DNA of 64,000 nucleotides, taken from the NCBI RefSeq assembly GCF_001428745.1, contig NZ_LMIO01000001.1, positions 830,818-894,817 on the forward strand. Reading direction: 5' to 3'. This stretch comes from Leifsonia sp. Root227 (GTDB lineage Bacteria; Actinomycetota; Actinomycetes; Actinomycetales; Microbacteriaceae). Numbering within the stretch: the first letter of the stretch is position 1; every line of letters begins with the position of its first letter. The translations under genes were made by a program, and so were the position numbers. The notes beneath the pieces were generated by a model. That model was given only the letters and a program-made list of their open reading frames with translations, was not told the DNA's origin and did no database searches. Shown piece after piece: positions 8,870 through 19,380 of the stretch.

Positions 8870-8887
8870 GGCCGTGCGAGCACGGCC
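8870..8887 (+). terminator. Short hairpin after mgtA
   Basis: GGCCGTG-CGAG-CACGGCC forms a 7-base-pair stem three bases after the mgtA stop. There is no T-run, so it may be a weak terminator or only a chance palindrome. Confidence 0.35.
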
Positions 8888-8921
8888 GGTCCACTCGTAC
8901 GCAGCACCCCGGAGGTGACTC

Positions 8922-10058
8922 ATGGCTTTGAACACCAACCGACGCGGCATCCCGATGCCCTTCGTCTCCCGCACGCGCCGAGTCGATCCTCCGTCAGAGA
9001 CCTCGTCGTCCGAGCAGAACCAGCCGCGCGAGCCGCGGCCCAGCATGGTCGACTCCGCCATCTACTCCGACGGCCACCGCGTCGCGTCGCCCCGCAGCCT
9101 CGCAGAGACGTACCGAGCGCTGGACGCGACGAAGGACGGCGTCGCCTGGATCGGCCTCTACCGGCCGAGCGCCGATGAGCTGATGTCCCTCGCCGACGAG
9201 TTCGGCCTGCACCAGCTGGCCATCGAGGACGCGATCGTCGCGCACCAGCGGCCCAAGCTGGAGCGCTACGACACCGTTCTCTTCGTGGTGCTCAAAGCGG
9301 CCAACTACCTGGATGTGCCTGAAGAGGTCGACTTCGGCGAGCTGCACCTCTTCGTCGGCCCGAACTTCGTCATCACCGTTCGGCACAGCGAGTCGCCCGA
9401 CCTCTCTCATGTCCGGCAGAGGATGGAGAGGGAGCCGGAGCTGCTCGCCCTCGGCACCCAGGCCATTCTCTACGCGATCATCGACGCTGTGGTGGATGCG
9501 TACAGCCCGGTCGTCGCCGGTCTCGCCAACGACATCGACGAGATCGAGACGCAGGTGTTCGGCGGGGACGCGCTGGTGTCCAGGCGCATCTACGAGCTGT
9601 CGCGCGAGGTCATCGACTTCCAGAGGGCGACGCATCCACTGACCGCTGTGATGGATGCGCTCGAGCACGGCTCGTCCAAGTACGGCGTCACCCAGGAGTT
9701 GCAGCGTGGACTGCGCGACGTCGCCGACCACCTCACGGTCGTGAACGAGCGGGTCGACGGGTTCCGTCAGCTCCTGCGCGACATCCTCACGGTGAACTCC
9801 ACGCTCGTCTCCGAGCGCAGGAATGAGGAGATGGAGCGGCTGGCGCACTCGACGCACAGGCAGGGCGAGGAGGTCAAGCGCATCTCGTCCTGGGCGGCGA
9901 TCCTGTTCGCTCCGTCGCTCGTCGCCGGCGTCTACGGGATGAACTTCACCCATATGCCGGAGCTGGACTGGACCTTCGGGTATCCGCTGGCCGTCCTGGC
10001 CATGCTCGGGCTGAGCGGTCTCCTCTACTTCGTGTTCAAGAAGCGCGGGTGGCTGTAG
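8922..10058 (+). CDS. corA: CorA-like divalent cation transport protein
   Basis: CorA/CNNM-independent Mg2+ (Co2+) channel of the 2-TM-GxN family, 378 residues. A long soluble helical N-terminal domain (to about 310) precedes two C-terminal membrane helices. The defining pore motif YGMNF follows the first helix near residue 340, and the protein ends with the usual basic tail KKRGWL. GGAGGTG eight bases upstream fixes the ATG at 8922. The first 40 residues are low-complexity and polar. Selectivity between Mg2+, Co2+ and Zn2+ cannot be told from the motif. Confidence 0.9.
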   Translation: MALNTNRRGIPMPFVSRTRRVDPPSETSSSEQNQPREPRPSMVDSAIYSDGHRVASPRSLAETYRALDATKDGVAWIGLYRPSADELMSLADEFGLHQLAIEDAIVAHQRPKLERYDTVLFVVLKAANYLDVPEEVDFGELHLFVGPNFVITVRHSESPDLSHVRQRMEREPELLALGTQAILYAIIDAVVDAYSPVVAGLANDIDEIETQVFGGDALVSRRIYELSREVIDFQRATHPLTAVMDALEHGSSKYGVTQELQRGLRDVADHLTVVNERVDGFRQLLRDILTVNSTLVSERRNEEMERLAHSTHRQGEEVKRISSWAAILFAPSLVAGVYGMNFTHMPELDWTFGYPLAVLAMLGLSGLLYFVFKKRGWL

Positions 10059-10080
10059 GGGGCAGACGCGGGGGACAAGA

Positions 10081-10094
10081 TGCTCAAATGAGCA
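10081..10094. promoter_or_regulatory. Palindromic operator upstream of the BMP lipoprotein gene
   Basis: TGCTCA-AA-TGAGCA, a perfect 6+6 inverted repeat. The same motif recurs at 11387 before the ABC ATPase gene of this importer, which suggests one regulator controls both transcription units. Confidence 0.6.
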
Positions 10095-10188
10095 GGTGCC
10101 AAACAGGCGTGCATTTGTAACGCTTGCATGAAGAAGCCGGATTTTCGAACGGAGCGGTTCGTCACATTCGGTAACGTGAACAGCAAAT

Positions 10189-10212
10189 GGCCTCCCTTCA
10201 CCCGAGGAGGCC
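10189..10212 (+). promoter_or_regulatory. Hairpin that would hide the first ribosome site of the BMP gene
   Basis: GGCCTCC (10189-10195) pairs perfectly with GGAGGCC (10206-10212) across a ten-base loop. The right arm contains the GGAGG that would serve a TTG start at 10219. A second free GGAGG at 10221 serves a TTG at 10234. Confidence 0.4.
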
Positions 10213-10233
10213 TGCATCTTGGAGGACACCACC

Positions 10234-11316
10234 TTGACAATCACAGCCCGTAAGGCCGGAGTGCTCGGCCTGGTAGCGGTCGGCGTCATGTCGATGCTGG
10301 CCGCGTGTTCGGCTGCCCCGTCGGACAACTCGACCACGGGAGCCGCGAAGAGCGACTTCCTGCCCTGCATGGTCTCCGACGCCGGCGGATTCGACGACAA
10401 GTCGTTCAACGAGACCAGCTACAACGGCATGGTCAGCGCGACGAAGAGCCTCGGCATCAGCTACAAGAAGGCCGAGTCGAAGAACGCGAACGACTACAGC
10501 CCGAACATCCAGAGCATGGTCGACCAGAACTGCAACCTGATCATCTCGGTCGGGTTCAACCTGAAGGACGCCACCGAGAAGGCCGCCAAGGCCAACCCGG
10601 ACATCGACTTCGCCACGGTCGACGACAACGAGATCACGGCGGACAACGTCCGCCCGATCATCTTCGACACTGCTCAGGCCGCCTTCCTCGGCGGATACGC
10701 TGCTGCGAGCTACTCGAAGTCCGGCGTCGTCGGCACCTTCGGCGGCATGCAGTTCCCGACCGTCACCATCTTCATGGACGGCTTCGCGGACGGCGTCGCG
10801 TACTACAACCAGCAGAAGGGCAAGGACGTCAAGGTCGTCGGCTGGGACGTCAAGGCTCAGAACGGTGCGTTCACCGGTGGCTTCGACGCCAACGACACGG
10901 CCAAGACCACGGCTCAGGGCATCATCGACCAGGGTGCTGACGTGATCATGCCCGTCGGCGGCCCGATCTACCAGTCGGCAGCGCAGGCGATCAAGGACTC
11001 CGGCAAGGACATCGCGATGGTCGGCGTCGACACCGACGTCTTCATCTCGGACCCGAGCGTCAAGGACATCCTGCTCACCTCGGTGATGAAGGGTCTCGAC
11101 ACCGCGACCGCGTCCGTCGTCAAGGACGCCGCGAACGGCAAGTTCACCAACACGCCGTACGTCGGAACGCTGAAGAACGACGGCGTCGGCCTGGCACCGT
11201 TCCACAACTTCGAGTCGAAGGTGGACAAGGGCCTGCAGGGAGAGCTGGACAAGATCAAGGCCGGCATCATCGACGGTTCGATCACGGTCGAGTCTCCGTC
11301 GTCGCCCAAGGCGTAA
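10234..11316 (+). CDS. BMP-family substrate-binding lipoprotein of a nucleoside ABC importer
   Basis: Extracytoplasmic solute-binding lipoprotein of the basic membrane protein (PF02608) family, whose members bind purine and pyrimidine nucleosides. The signal peptide ends in a lipobox, MLAAC with Cys25, followed by a Ser/Thr-rich linker. Family segments include DAGGFDDKSFNE, DNEITADNVRPI, YAAASYSKSGVVGTFGG and GAFTGGFD. Two TTG starts are possible, at 10219 and 10234, each with a GGAGG-type site at eight bases. The second is preferred because the first site is locked in a hairpin. A terminator follows, so this protein is probably made in excess over the downstream ABC subunits, as is common. 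Confidence 0.9.
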   Translation: MTITARKAGVLGLVAVGVMSMLAACSAAPSDNSTTGAAKSDFLPCMVSDAGGFDDKSFNETSYNGMVSATKSLGISYKKAESKNANDYSPNIQSMVDQNCNLIISVGFNLKDATEKAAKANPDIDFATVDDNEITADNVRPIIFDTAQAAFLGGYAAASYSKSGVVGTFGGMQFPTVTIFMDGFADGVAYYNQQKGKDVKVVGWDVKAQNGAFTGGFDANDTAKTTAQGIIDQGADVIMPVGGPIYQSAAQAIKDSGKDIAMVGVDTDVFISDPSVKDILLTSVMKGLDTATASVVKDAANGKFTNTPYVGTLKNDGVGLAPFHNFESKVDKGLQGELDKIKAGIIDGSITVESPSSPKA

Positions 11317-11335
11317 CAGCACGATCGCACTACAC

Positions 11336-11371
11336 GGGGAGGTCAGCGGATGCTGGCCTCCCCGGTCTTTT
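11336..11371 (+). terminator. Hairpin terminator between the binding protein and the ABC genes
   Basis: A 12-base-pair stem (GGGGAGGTCAGC with its complement, one G-U pair) and a GGAT loop are followed by GGTCTTTT. It lies 20 bases after the lipoprotein stop and either ends that transcript or lets part of it read on. Confidence 0.8.
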
Positions 11372-11386
11372 GGCCCTTGTCACGAC

Positions 11387-11400
11387 TGCTCAACTGAGCA
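11387..11400. promoter_or_regulatory. Second copy of the palindromic operator, upstream of the ABC ATPase gene
   Basis: TGCTCA-AC-TGAGCA, with both half-sites identical to the copy at 10081. It lies just past the terminator and about 110 bases before the ATPase start. Confidence 0.6.
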
Positions 11401-11509
11401 CACACTGACATATGTGCAAAAAGGTAGGGTGAAGACGCGCATCGAGGCCATCCTCCTTTCCCGCGCGTCATCGCTCCACCCGGGCGAGTAGAGAAGGAAC
11501 CCCACCCGA

Positions 11510-13026
<1,517 letters not shown>

Positions 13027-13030
<4 letters not shown>

Positions 13031-14310
13031 GCCAGACCGCCCAGGCCCCTGAGCCGACGAAGGGGCCGGAGCCGACCAAGGCCCCCGGCGTCGAGCCGCC
13101 GTCGCGCTGGCAGGTCGCCATGCGCGACATCGCCGGCGGCAGCGTCGTCATCTCGATCCTCGCCGTCGTGATCGCCCTGGTGATCGGCGCCATCCTGATC
13201 GCCATCACCGACCCGACCGTGCAGAAGGCGTCCGGCTACTTCTTCGCCAGGCCGGGCGACACGTTCCAGGCCATCTGGAACTCCGTGTCGAGCGCATACG
13301 TCTCGCTGTTCCAGGGCTCGATCTACAACTTCCGTCGTCCGTCCTTCTCCGCGGGCATCCGGCCGCTGACCGAGACGCTGACGTTCGCCACGCCGCTGAT
13401 CGCCGGTGGTCTCGGCGTCGCCCTCGCGTTCAGGGTCGGCATGTTCAACATCGGTGGCCGCGGCCAGATGCTGATCGCCGCCGGTGCAGCGGGCTGGGTC
13501 GGCTGGTCGTTCAACCTGCCTCCCGTGCTGCACCTGCTGCTCGCGATCGTCGCCGGCATCGCCGGTGGTGCGATCTGGGGCGGCATCGCCGGTCTGCTGA
13601 AGGCTCGGACGGGCGCGCACGAGGTGATCGTCACGATCATGCTCAACTACATCGCCTTCTATCTGCTGGCGTACTTCCTGCGCACGCCCGGCCTCTTCCA
13701 GATGGCGGGGTCGAGCAACCCGAAGTCGCCCCCGGTGAAGCCGAACGCGATCCTGCCTCCGCTGTTCGGAGACCAGTACAACCTCACCTGGGCGTTCGTC
13801 ATCGTCATCGCGCTGACCGTGTACGTGTGGTGGCTGCTCAACCGCTCGGCGATGGGCTTCCGGTTCAAGGCGGTCGGCGAGAACCCGAACGCAGCACGCG
13901 TCGCCGGAATAGACGTCAAGAACGTCTACTTCGTCGCCATGCTGATCGCCGGTGGCCTCGTCGGGTTCGCCGGTGTGAACCAGGCGCTCGGCACCTTCCC
14001 GCAGGGCATCACCTCCGACCTGGATGCCGGCATCGGCTTCGACGCGATCACGGTCGCGCTGCTCGGTCGATCGCGGCCGTGGGGCACCTTCATCGCGGGT
14101 CTGCTGTTCGGCGCTCTCAAGGCGGGAAGCTTCGCCATGCAGGCGGCCAACGACATCCCGATCGACATCGTGCTCGTCGTGCAGTCCCTCATCGTGCTGT
14201 TCATCGCAGCGCCGCCGCTCGTGCGGGCGATCTTCCGCCTGCCGACCCCCGGCGTCGCATCCAAGAAGTCCACCCTTCCCATCGTCAGCAAGGAGGTGGC
14301 AGCCAAGTGA
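13027..14310 (+). CDS. ABC transporter permease, nucleoside (BMP) type, first subunit
   Basis: Inner-membrane permease (427 residues) of the BPD_transp_2 family (PF02653), YufP-like. A Pro/Glu-rich N-terminal stretch of about 30 residues is followed by some eight to nine membrane helices. The family stretch GENPNAARVAGIDVKNVYFVAM, which includes the cytoplasmic coupling loop, lies near residue 280. The start overlaps the ATPase stop (ATGA) and the end overlaps the second permease (GTGA), so ATPase and both permeases are translationally coupled. Confidence 0.9.
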
Positions 14311-15629
14311 GCACCGTCACCGAGACCCAGCCGGGCATCCCGTCGAGCGACCAGATCGTCCTGGAGCGCACTCAGATCAAGAGCTGGAAGGCGCCGATCG
14401 CGCTGGGCGTCTTCGCCCTGCTCGCCATCGTGCTGTTCGTGTTCCTGCCCAGGCAGGGCGACAGCAGCTTCCGCTTCGCCGATCCTGGCGACTTCTTCGC
14501 CATCCCGCTGCTGACCGTCCCCACCCAGGCGACGAGCGTCATCTGCGCGATCCTGTGCGTGCTCCTCGCTGTCGGCGCGTACTTCTACATCGCCTCGGGC
14601 CGCAAGGTGCCGATCTGGTACGCGATCGTGTTCGCGCTGGTGTTCATGTTCGGCTTCCTCACCTGGGCGGCCGCCGGCCACACCGTGCCGTTCACCGGCC
14701 TGCTGCTCGGCAGCGTGAGCCTGTCGGTCCCGCTCGTATTCGGTGCCCTCGGCGGTGTCATCTCCGAGCGCGCGGGTGTCGTGAACGTCGCCATCGAGGG
14801 TCAGCTGCTCGCCGGTGCGTTCGTCTCGGCGTTCATCGCATCCGTCGCGCAGCACGTCTGGCACCTTCCGGTCGTCGCAGCGCTCATCATCGGGATGCTG
14901 TCGGCGATGATCGCCGGCGTCCTGGTGTCGTTCGTGCTGGCCGCGTTCGCGATCAAGTACCTGGTCGAGCAGGTGATCGTCGGTGTCGTGCTCAACGTGC
15001 TCGTCACCGGTCTGACGAGCTTCCTGTTCTCCACGGTGCTGTCGAACGACATCCCCGTGCTGAACAACCCTCCGCGCTTCGAGCGGCTGCCGATCCCGCT
15101 GCTCAGCGAGATCCCGGTCATCGGCCCGGTGCTGTTCAAACAGACGATCATCGTCTACCTGATGTACATCGCCGTGTTCCTGGTCTGGTTCGGCCTGTTC
15201 AAGACCCGCTGGGGCCTGCGCGTCCGCGCAGTCGGCGAGCACCCGAAGGCAGCGGACACCGTCGGCATCAACGTCAATGGCACCCGGTTCTGGAACGTCT
15301 CGCTGGCGGGAGCGGTCGCCGGTCTCGGTGGAGCGTACTTCACGCTCGCCTCGGTCGGAGCGTTCGGCAAAGAGATGACCAACGGCGCCGGCTTCATCGC
15401 CCTCGCCGCCGTCATCTTCGGACGCTGGGACCCGATCAGGGCCACCCTGGCCGCTCTGCTGTTCGGCTTCGCGTCGTACCTGCAGACCACGCTCGGGATC
15501 ATCGGCGCCCCCGTGCCGAGCGAGTTCATGCTGATGCTGCCGTACGTCGTGACGATCTTCGCGGTCGCAGGGCTCGTCGGGATCTCGCGGGCACCCGCCG
15601 CAGACGGCAAGCCGTACATCAAATCATGA
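14307..15629 (+). CDS. ABC transporter permease, nucleoside (BMP) type, second subunit
   Basis: Second permease (440 residues from the GTG at 14307), YufQ-like, forming a heterodimer with the preceding gene product. It has about ten hydrophobic segments and the family motif AVGEHPKAADTVGINV in the coupling loop near residue 310. The strong AGGAGG at 14291 and the GTGA overlap with the first permease select this start over the much longer upstream reading frame. Its stop overlaps the cytidine deaminase start as ATGA, which ties import directly to catabolism. Confidence 0.9.
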   Translation: MSTVTETQPGIPSSDQIVLERTQIKSWKAPIALGVFALLAIVLFVFLPRQGDSSFRFADPGDFFAIPLLTVPTQATSVICAILCVLLAVGAYFYIASGRKVPIWYAIVFALVFMFGFLTWAAAGHTVPFTGLLLGSVSLSVPLVFGALGGVISERAGVVNVAIEGQLLAGAFVSAFIASVAQHVWHLPVVAALIIGMLSAMIAGVLVSFVLAAFAIKYLVEQVIVGVVLNVLVTGLTSFLFSTVLSNDIPVLNNPPRFERLPIPLLSEIPVIGPVLFKQTIIVYLMYIAVFLVWFGLFKTRWGLRVRAVGEHPKAADTVGINVNGTRFWNVSLAGAVAGLGGAYFTLASVGAFGKEMTNGAGFIALAAVIFGRWDPIRATLAALLFGFASYLQTTLGIIGAPVPSEFMLMLPYVVTIFAVAGLVGISRAPAADGKPYIKS

Positions 15630-16057
15630 GCGAGGCAATGGCGACGGACGCCGTCGACTGGGAGGCGCTGCGCGCAGCGGCCCGCGAGGCCATGACGCAC
15701 GCGTACATCCCGTACTCGAAGTTCGCCGTCGGCGCCGCGGCGCTCGTCGACGACGGCAGGATCGTCTCGGGCTGCAACGTCGAGAACGCCAGCTACGGCG
15801 TCACGCTGTGCGCGGAGTGCGGACTCGTCTCGGCACTGCACATGTCGGGTGGCGGCCACCTGGTGGCCTTCACCTGCGTGGACGGCGACGGCAACGTCCT
15901 GATGCCGTGCGGTCGCTGCCGCCAGCTGCTGTATGAGCACTCGGCGGAGGGCATGGTGCTGGAGACGGTGTCCGGCTTCCGCACCATCGACGAGGTGCTG
16001 CCGGACGCGTTCGGCCCGCGCCAGCTGACCGAGTACGCCGCACGGCACGACGCCTGA
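15626..16057 (+). CDS. cdd: Cytidine deaminase
   Basis: Converts cytidine and deoxycytidine to uridine and deoxyuridine. The 143-residue length fits the small homotetrameric class. Zinc site motifs are CAECG (Cys and catalytic Glu) near residue 54 and PCGRCRQ near residue 92, giving three Cys ligands. Substrate-contact segments YSKFAVGAA and GCNVENASYG are present. It is translationally coupled to the second permease, so imported pyrimidine nucleosides are its likely substrates. Confidence 0.96.
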   Translation: MSEAMATDAVDWEALRAAAREAMTHAYIPYSKFAVGAAALVDDGRIVSGCNVENASYGVTLCAECGLVSALHMSGGGHLVAFTCVDGDGNVLMPCGRCRQLLYEHSAEGMVLETVSGFRTIDEVLPDAFGPRQLTEYAARHDA

Positions 16058-16095
16058 GCTCACACCCTGAGCGCACGACGACACAGAAAGCAGAT

Positions 16096-17406
16096 ATGAG
16101 CGACACCGCAGGGACGGTCGAGGCCTTCGACGCCGTCGACCTCATCCACACCAAGCGTGACAGCGGAGAGCTGTCGACGCCGCAGATCGACTGGCTGATC
16201 GACGCGTACACGCGCGGCTACGTCGGCGACGAGCAGATGGCCGCGATGACGATGGCGATCTTCCTCAACGGGATGACCCGCCGCGAGATCAAGGACCTCA
16301 CGATGGCGATGATCGCCTCAGGTGAGCGGATGAGCTTCGACGGCCTCGGCAAGCCGACGACGGACAAGCACTCCACGGGCGGCGTCGGCGACAAGATCAC
16401 GCTGCCGCTGATGCCGCTCGTCGCGACGTTCGGCGCGGCCGTGCCGCAGCTCTCCGGGCGCGGGCTCGGCCACACGGGAGGGACGCTCGACAAGCTGGAG
16501 AGCATCCCCGGCTGGCGGGCCAACCTGACCAACCAGGAGATGTTCGACCAGCTGCGGGATGTCGGCGGCGTGATCTGCGCGGCGGGCTCCGGCCTCGCTC
16601 CGGCGGACGGCAAGCTCTACGCGCTGCGCGATATCACAGGAACGGTCGAGGCCATCCCGCTGATCGCCTCCTCGATCATGAGCAAGAAGATCGCGGAAGG
16701 CACCGGCGCGCTCGTACTCGACGTGAAGTTCGGCTCCGGCGCGTTCCTCAAAGACATCGAGAAGTCGCGCGAGCTGGCCCGCACGATGGTCGACCTCGGC
16801 CGCGACGCCGGCGTCGCCACCTCCGCTCTGCTCACCAACATGAACGTGCCGCTCGGCCTCGCCATCGGCAACGCCAACGAGGTGCGCGAGTCCGTCGAGG
16901 TGCTGGCGGGTGGCGGACCGGCGGATGTCGTCGAGCTGACCATCGAGCTGGCGCGCGAGATGCTCGCCCTCGCGGGCAAGACGGACGTGGATGTGGAGGC
17001 CGCCCTGAAGGACGGCCGCGCGATGGACAAATGGCGGGAGACCATCCGCGCCCAGGGCGGAGACCCCGACGCGCCGCTGCCGGTCGCGAAGGAGACGCAC
17101 ACCGTCGTCGCCGACCGCGACGGCGTGCTGGTCGAGCAGCAGGCACTGCCGTTCGGCATCGCCGCCTGGCGGCTCGGCGCAGGGCGCGCCCGCAAGCAGG
17201 ACCCCGTGCAGCACGCCGCGGGCGTCGACCTGCACGCCAAGCCGGGAGACACGGTGCGAGCAGGCGATCCGCTCTTCACCCTCTCCGCCGACGAGCCTGC
17301 CCGCTTCGAGCGCGCGCTCGAGGCCCTCGAGGGTGCATACCGCATCGGCGACCAAGGAGACCCCGTCCTCACCGGCGGCCCCCTCATCGCCGACCGCATC
17401 TCCTGA
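16096..17406 (+). CDS. deoA: Thymidine (pyrimidine-nucleoside) phosphorylase
   Basis: Phosphorolyses thymidine, and possibly uridine or deoxyuridine, to the free base plus (deoxy)ribose 1-phosphate. The 436-residue protein has the family signature region with KHSTGGVGDKITLPL near 92-106, the phosphate-binding GRGLGHTGGTLDKLE stretch, and IASSIMSKKIAEG near 195. The C-terminal domain is the usual alpha/beta region. It follows cdd by 38 bases with AGAAAG before the ATG, and probably belongs to the importer operon. Base specificity is not resolvable by eye. Confidence 0.94.
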   Translation: MSDTAGTVEAFDAVDLIHTKRDSGELSTPQIDWLIDAYTRGYVGDEQMAAMTMAIFLNGMTRREIKDLTMAMIASGERMSFDGLGKPTTDKHSTGGVGDKITLPLMPLVATFGAAVPQLSGRGLGHTGGTLDKLESIPGWRANLTNQEMFDQLRDVGGVICAAGSGLAPADGKLYALRDITGTVEAIPLIASSIMSKKIAEGTGALVLDVKFGSGAFLKDIEKSRELARTMVDLGRDAGVATSALLTNMNVPLGLAIGNANEVRESVEVLAGGGPADVVELTIELAREMLALAGKTDVDVEAALKDGRAMDKWRETIRAQGGDPDAPLPVAKETHTVVADRDGVLVEQQALPFGIAAWRLGAGRARKQDPVQHAAGVDLHAKPGDTVRAGDPLFTLSADEPARFERALEALEGAYRIGDQGDPVLTGGPLIADRIS

Positions 17407-17458
17407 ACAATCGACTCCGGACTTGTTCAGGCGACACGCCGGCGTCTCGACTGAACAA
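17403..17458. repeat. CTGAACAA repeats between deoA and add
   Basis: CTGAACAA (17403-17410) faces TTGTTCAG (17423-17430) across 12 bases, and a third direct copy sits at 17451-17458. Copies one and three are each followed within a few bases by CTCCGGACT. The first copy includes the deoA stop codon. It could be an operator array for add or a weak terminator. Confidence 0.45.
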
Positions 17459-17494
17459 CTCCGGACTCGATAGCTGCGGCGCGCGACCGAACGA

Positions 17495-17500
17495 TAGATT
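17495..17500 (+). promoter_or_regulatory. -10 element upstream of add
   Basis: TAGATT within GATAGATT lies seven bases before the add ATG. The interval also contains GAAGGA, so either leaderless or Shine-Dalgarno initiation on a readthrough transcript is possible. Confidence 0.4.
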
Positions 17501-17507
17501 GAAGGAC

Positions 17508-18629
17508 ATGAGTAAAGAAGCAGACGGCGGGTACAGGCTCAGCGACGGCACGAGCATCCGGGAGTTGCCGAAGGTGTCGTTGCACGACCACCTCGACGGC
17601 GGCCTGCGACCGGCGACGGTGATCGAGCTCGGCGCGGAGATCGGCCTCGACCTCCCCACCACGGACGCCGTGGAGCTGGCGAGCTGGTTCGGCGAGAAGT
17701 CCAACTCCGGCTCGCTGGTCGAATACCTCAAGACGTTCGACCTCACCACCGCCGTCATGCAGACGAAGGAGGGGCTCAGCCGCGTCGCGCGCGAGTTCGT
17801 CCAGGACCTCGGCGAGGACGGCGTCGTGTACGGCGAGATCCGCTGGGCCCCCGAGCAGCACCTCTCCCGCGGCCTCAGCCTCGACGACACAGTGGATGCG
17901 GTGCAGGACGGCATCGAGCAGGGCATCGACGATGTGCGCGCCACCGGCAAGCGCATCCGGGTCGGCCAGCTGGTCACCGCCATGCGCCACGCCGACCGTG
18001 GGCTGGAGATCGCCGAGCTCGCCGTTCGCCACCGCGACAACGGCGTCGTCGGGTTCGACATCGCCGGAGCAGAGGCAGGCTTCCTCCCGTCGCGCCACCG
18101 CACGGCGTTCGACTACCTCGCCGCGCAGTTCTTCCCCACGACCGTGCACGCCGGAGAGGCGGACGGGCTGGAGAGCATCAGGAGCGCACTCATCGACGGC
18201 CGCGCGCTGCGCCTCGGCCACGGTGTGCGCATCGCGGAGGACATCACGATCGAGCGCCAGGACGACGAGAACACCTACGTGACAATCGGCACGCTCGCCC
18301 AGTGGGTGAAGGACCGCGAGATCGCGCTCGAGACGAGCCCGACCTCCAACCTGCAGACGGGCGCCATCGCCGCGTGGGGCGACGACATCCTCGACCACCC
18401 GTTCGACCTGCTCTACCAGCTCGGGTTCCGGGTGACTGTGAACACCGACAACCGCCTGATGAGCGGAACGTCCCTGACGCGGGAGCTGAGCATCCTGGCG
18501 GACGCGTTCGCGTACGACCGCACCGACCTCGAGGTGTTCCAGCTCAACGCGGCCGGTTCCGCGTTCCTCCCGCTGGAAGAACGCGAAGAGCTGGCGGACA
18601 TCATCACAGCAGGTTTCGAGGGTTCGTAA
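17508..18629 (+). CDS. add: Adenosine deaminase
   Basis: Hydrolyses (deoxy)adenosine to (deoxy)inosine. The 373-residue TIM-barrel metalloenzyme has the zinc-binding SLHDHLDGGLRP near residues 24-35, HAGEADG near 214-220 with the next metal His, catalytic LGHGVRI, and NTDNRLMSGTSL with the metal-binding Asp near the C-terminus. All expected catalytic residues are seen. It begins about 100 bases after deoA, behind its own likely promoter, and precedes a PTS EIIA/EIIB pair. With the purine nucleoside phosphorylase at 22762 it completes a purine salvage route. Confidence 0.95.
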   Translation: MSKEADGGYRLSDGTSIRELPKVSLHDHLDGGLRPATVIELGAEIGLDLPTTDAVELASWFGEKSNSGSLVEYLKTFDLTTAVMQTKEGLSRVAREFVQDLGEDGVVYGEIRWAPEQHLSRGLSLDDTVDAVQDGIEQGIDDVRATGKRIRVGQLVTAMRHADRGLEIAELAVRHRDNGVVGFDIAGAEAGFLPSRHRTAFDYLAAQFFPTTVHAGEADGLESIRSALIDGRALRLGHGVRIAEDITIERQDDENTYVTIGTLAQWVKDREIALETSPTSNLQTGAIAAWGDDILDHPFDLLYQLGFRVTVNTDNRLMSGTSLTRELSILADAFAYDRTDLEVFQLNAAGSAFLPLEEREELADIITAGFEGS

Positions 18630-18641
18630 CCCGCCGGGAGA

Positions 18642-18647
18642 TACGCT
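18642..18647 (+). promoter_or_regulatory. -10 element of a leaderless promoter for the EIIA gene
   Basis: TACGCT, six bases, then the ATG at 18654. There is no clear ribosome site, which would otherwise be expected inside an operon. Confidence 0.4.
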
Positions 18648-18653
18648 TGAGCC

Positions 18654-19112
18654 ATGCCTCTGCCACCGTTGCCCGATTCCGCCATCACCATCGGAGCTCA
18701 CGCCTCCGACTGGCGTGACGCGGTCGAGCTGGCAGGGGCGGCTCTCGCGGCCTCCGGGGCCACGGAGCCCAGCTACGCCGAGCGGATGATCCAGGTCATC
18801 GACGAGTTCGGGGCGTACATCGTCATCGCGCCGGGGCTCGCCCTCGCACACGCCCGCCCGGGCCCCGACGTGCTGGCGGACGGACTCTCCGTCGTCACGC
18901 TGGCCGACCCCGTCGTCTTCGGCCACCCGCACAACGACCCGGTCTCCGTGGTCATCGGCCTCGCCGTCTCGTCGCCGGAGGGTCACGTGACCTCGGTCGC
19001 CGAGCTGGCGAACGTGTTCAACGACCCGGAGGCGATCCCCGCTCTCGCCGCCGCCCAGGATGCGGCAGCCGTGCAGCGGATCATGGCCGCGAGCGAGCAG
19101 GGCGCGGTCTGA
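18654..19112 (+). CDS. PTS EIIA domain protein (fructose/mannitol-ascorbate superfamily)
   Basis: Single-domain phosphocarrier (152 residues) of the PTS_EIIA_2 family (PF00359). The phosphorylatable His is expected at His66 in LALAHARPGPDV, matching the usual active-site context. Similarity by motif is closest to ascorbate-type (UlaC/SgaA) EIIA. Its stop overlaps the EIIB start by one base (TGATG). No EIIC permease gene lies on either side, so it may work with a distant EIIC or in regulation. The gene upstream is adenosine deaminase. Confidence 0.85.
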   Translation: MPLPPLPDSAITIGAHASDWRDAVELAGAALAASGATEPSYAERMIQVIDEFGAYIVIAPGLALAHARPGPDVLADGLSVVTLADPVVFGHPHNDPVSVVIGLAVSSPEGHVTSVAELANVFNDPEAIPALAAAQDAAAVQRIMAASEQGAV

Positions 19113-19380
19113 TGAAGATCGTCGCGATCTGCGGTGCAGGCATCGGCACGTCCGGAATCCTCAAGGTCAACGCCGAGCGCGTGCTGAAGCGTCTCGACAT
19201 CGACGCGGACGTGACAGCCTCGGATCTGGCGAGTCTGGCGACGGCCGCCTCGAACGCGCAGGTCATCCTGACCTCTCCGGAGCTGGTCGACAAGATCGGG
19301 CAGACCAACGCCGACATCGTCGTGGTAGACAACTACTTCGACCTGGATGAGCTGGAACAGAAGCTCGACGAGGCGCTCGG

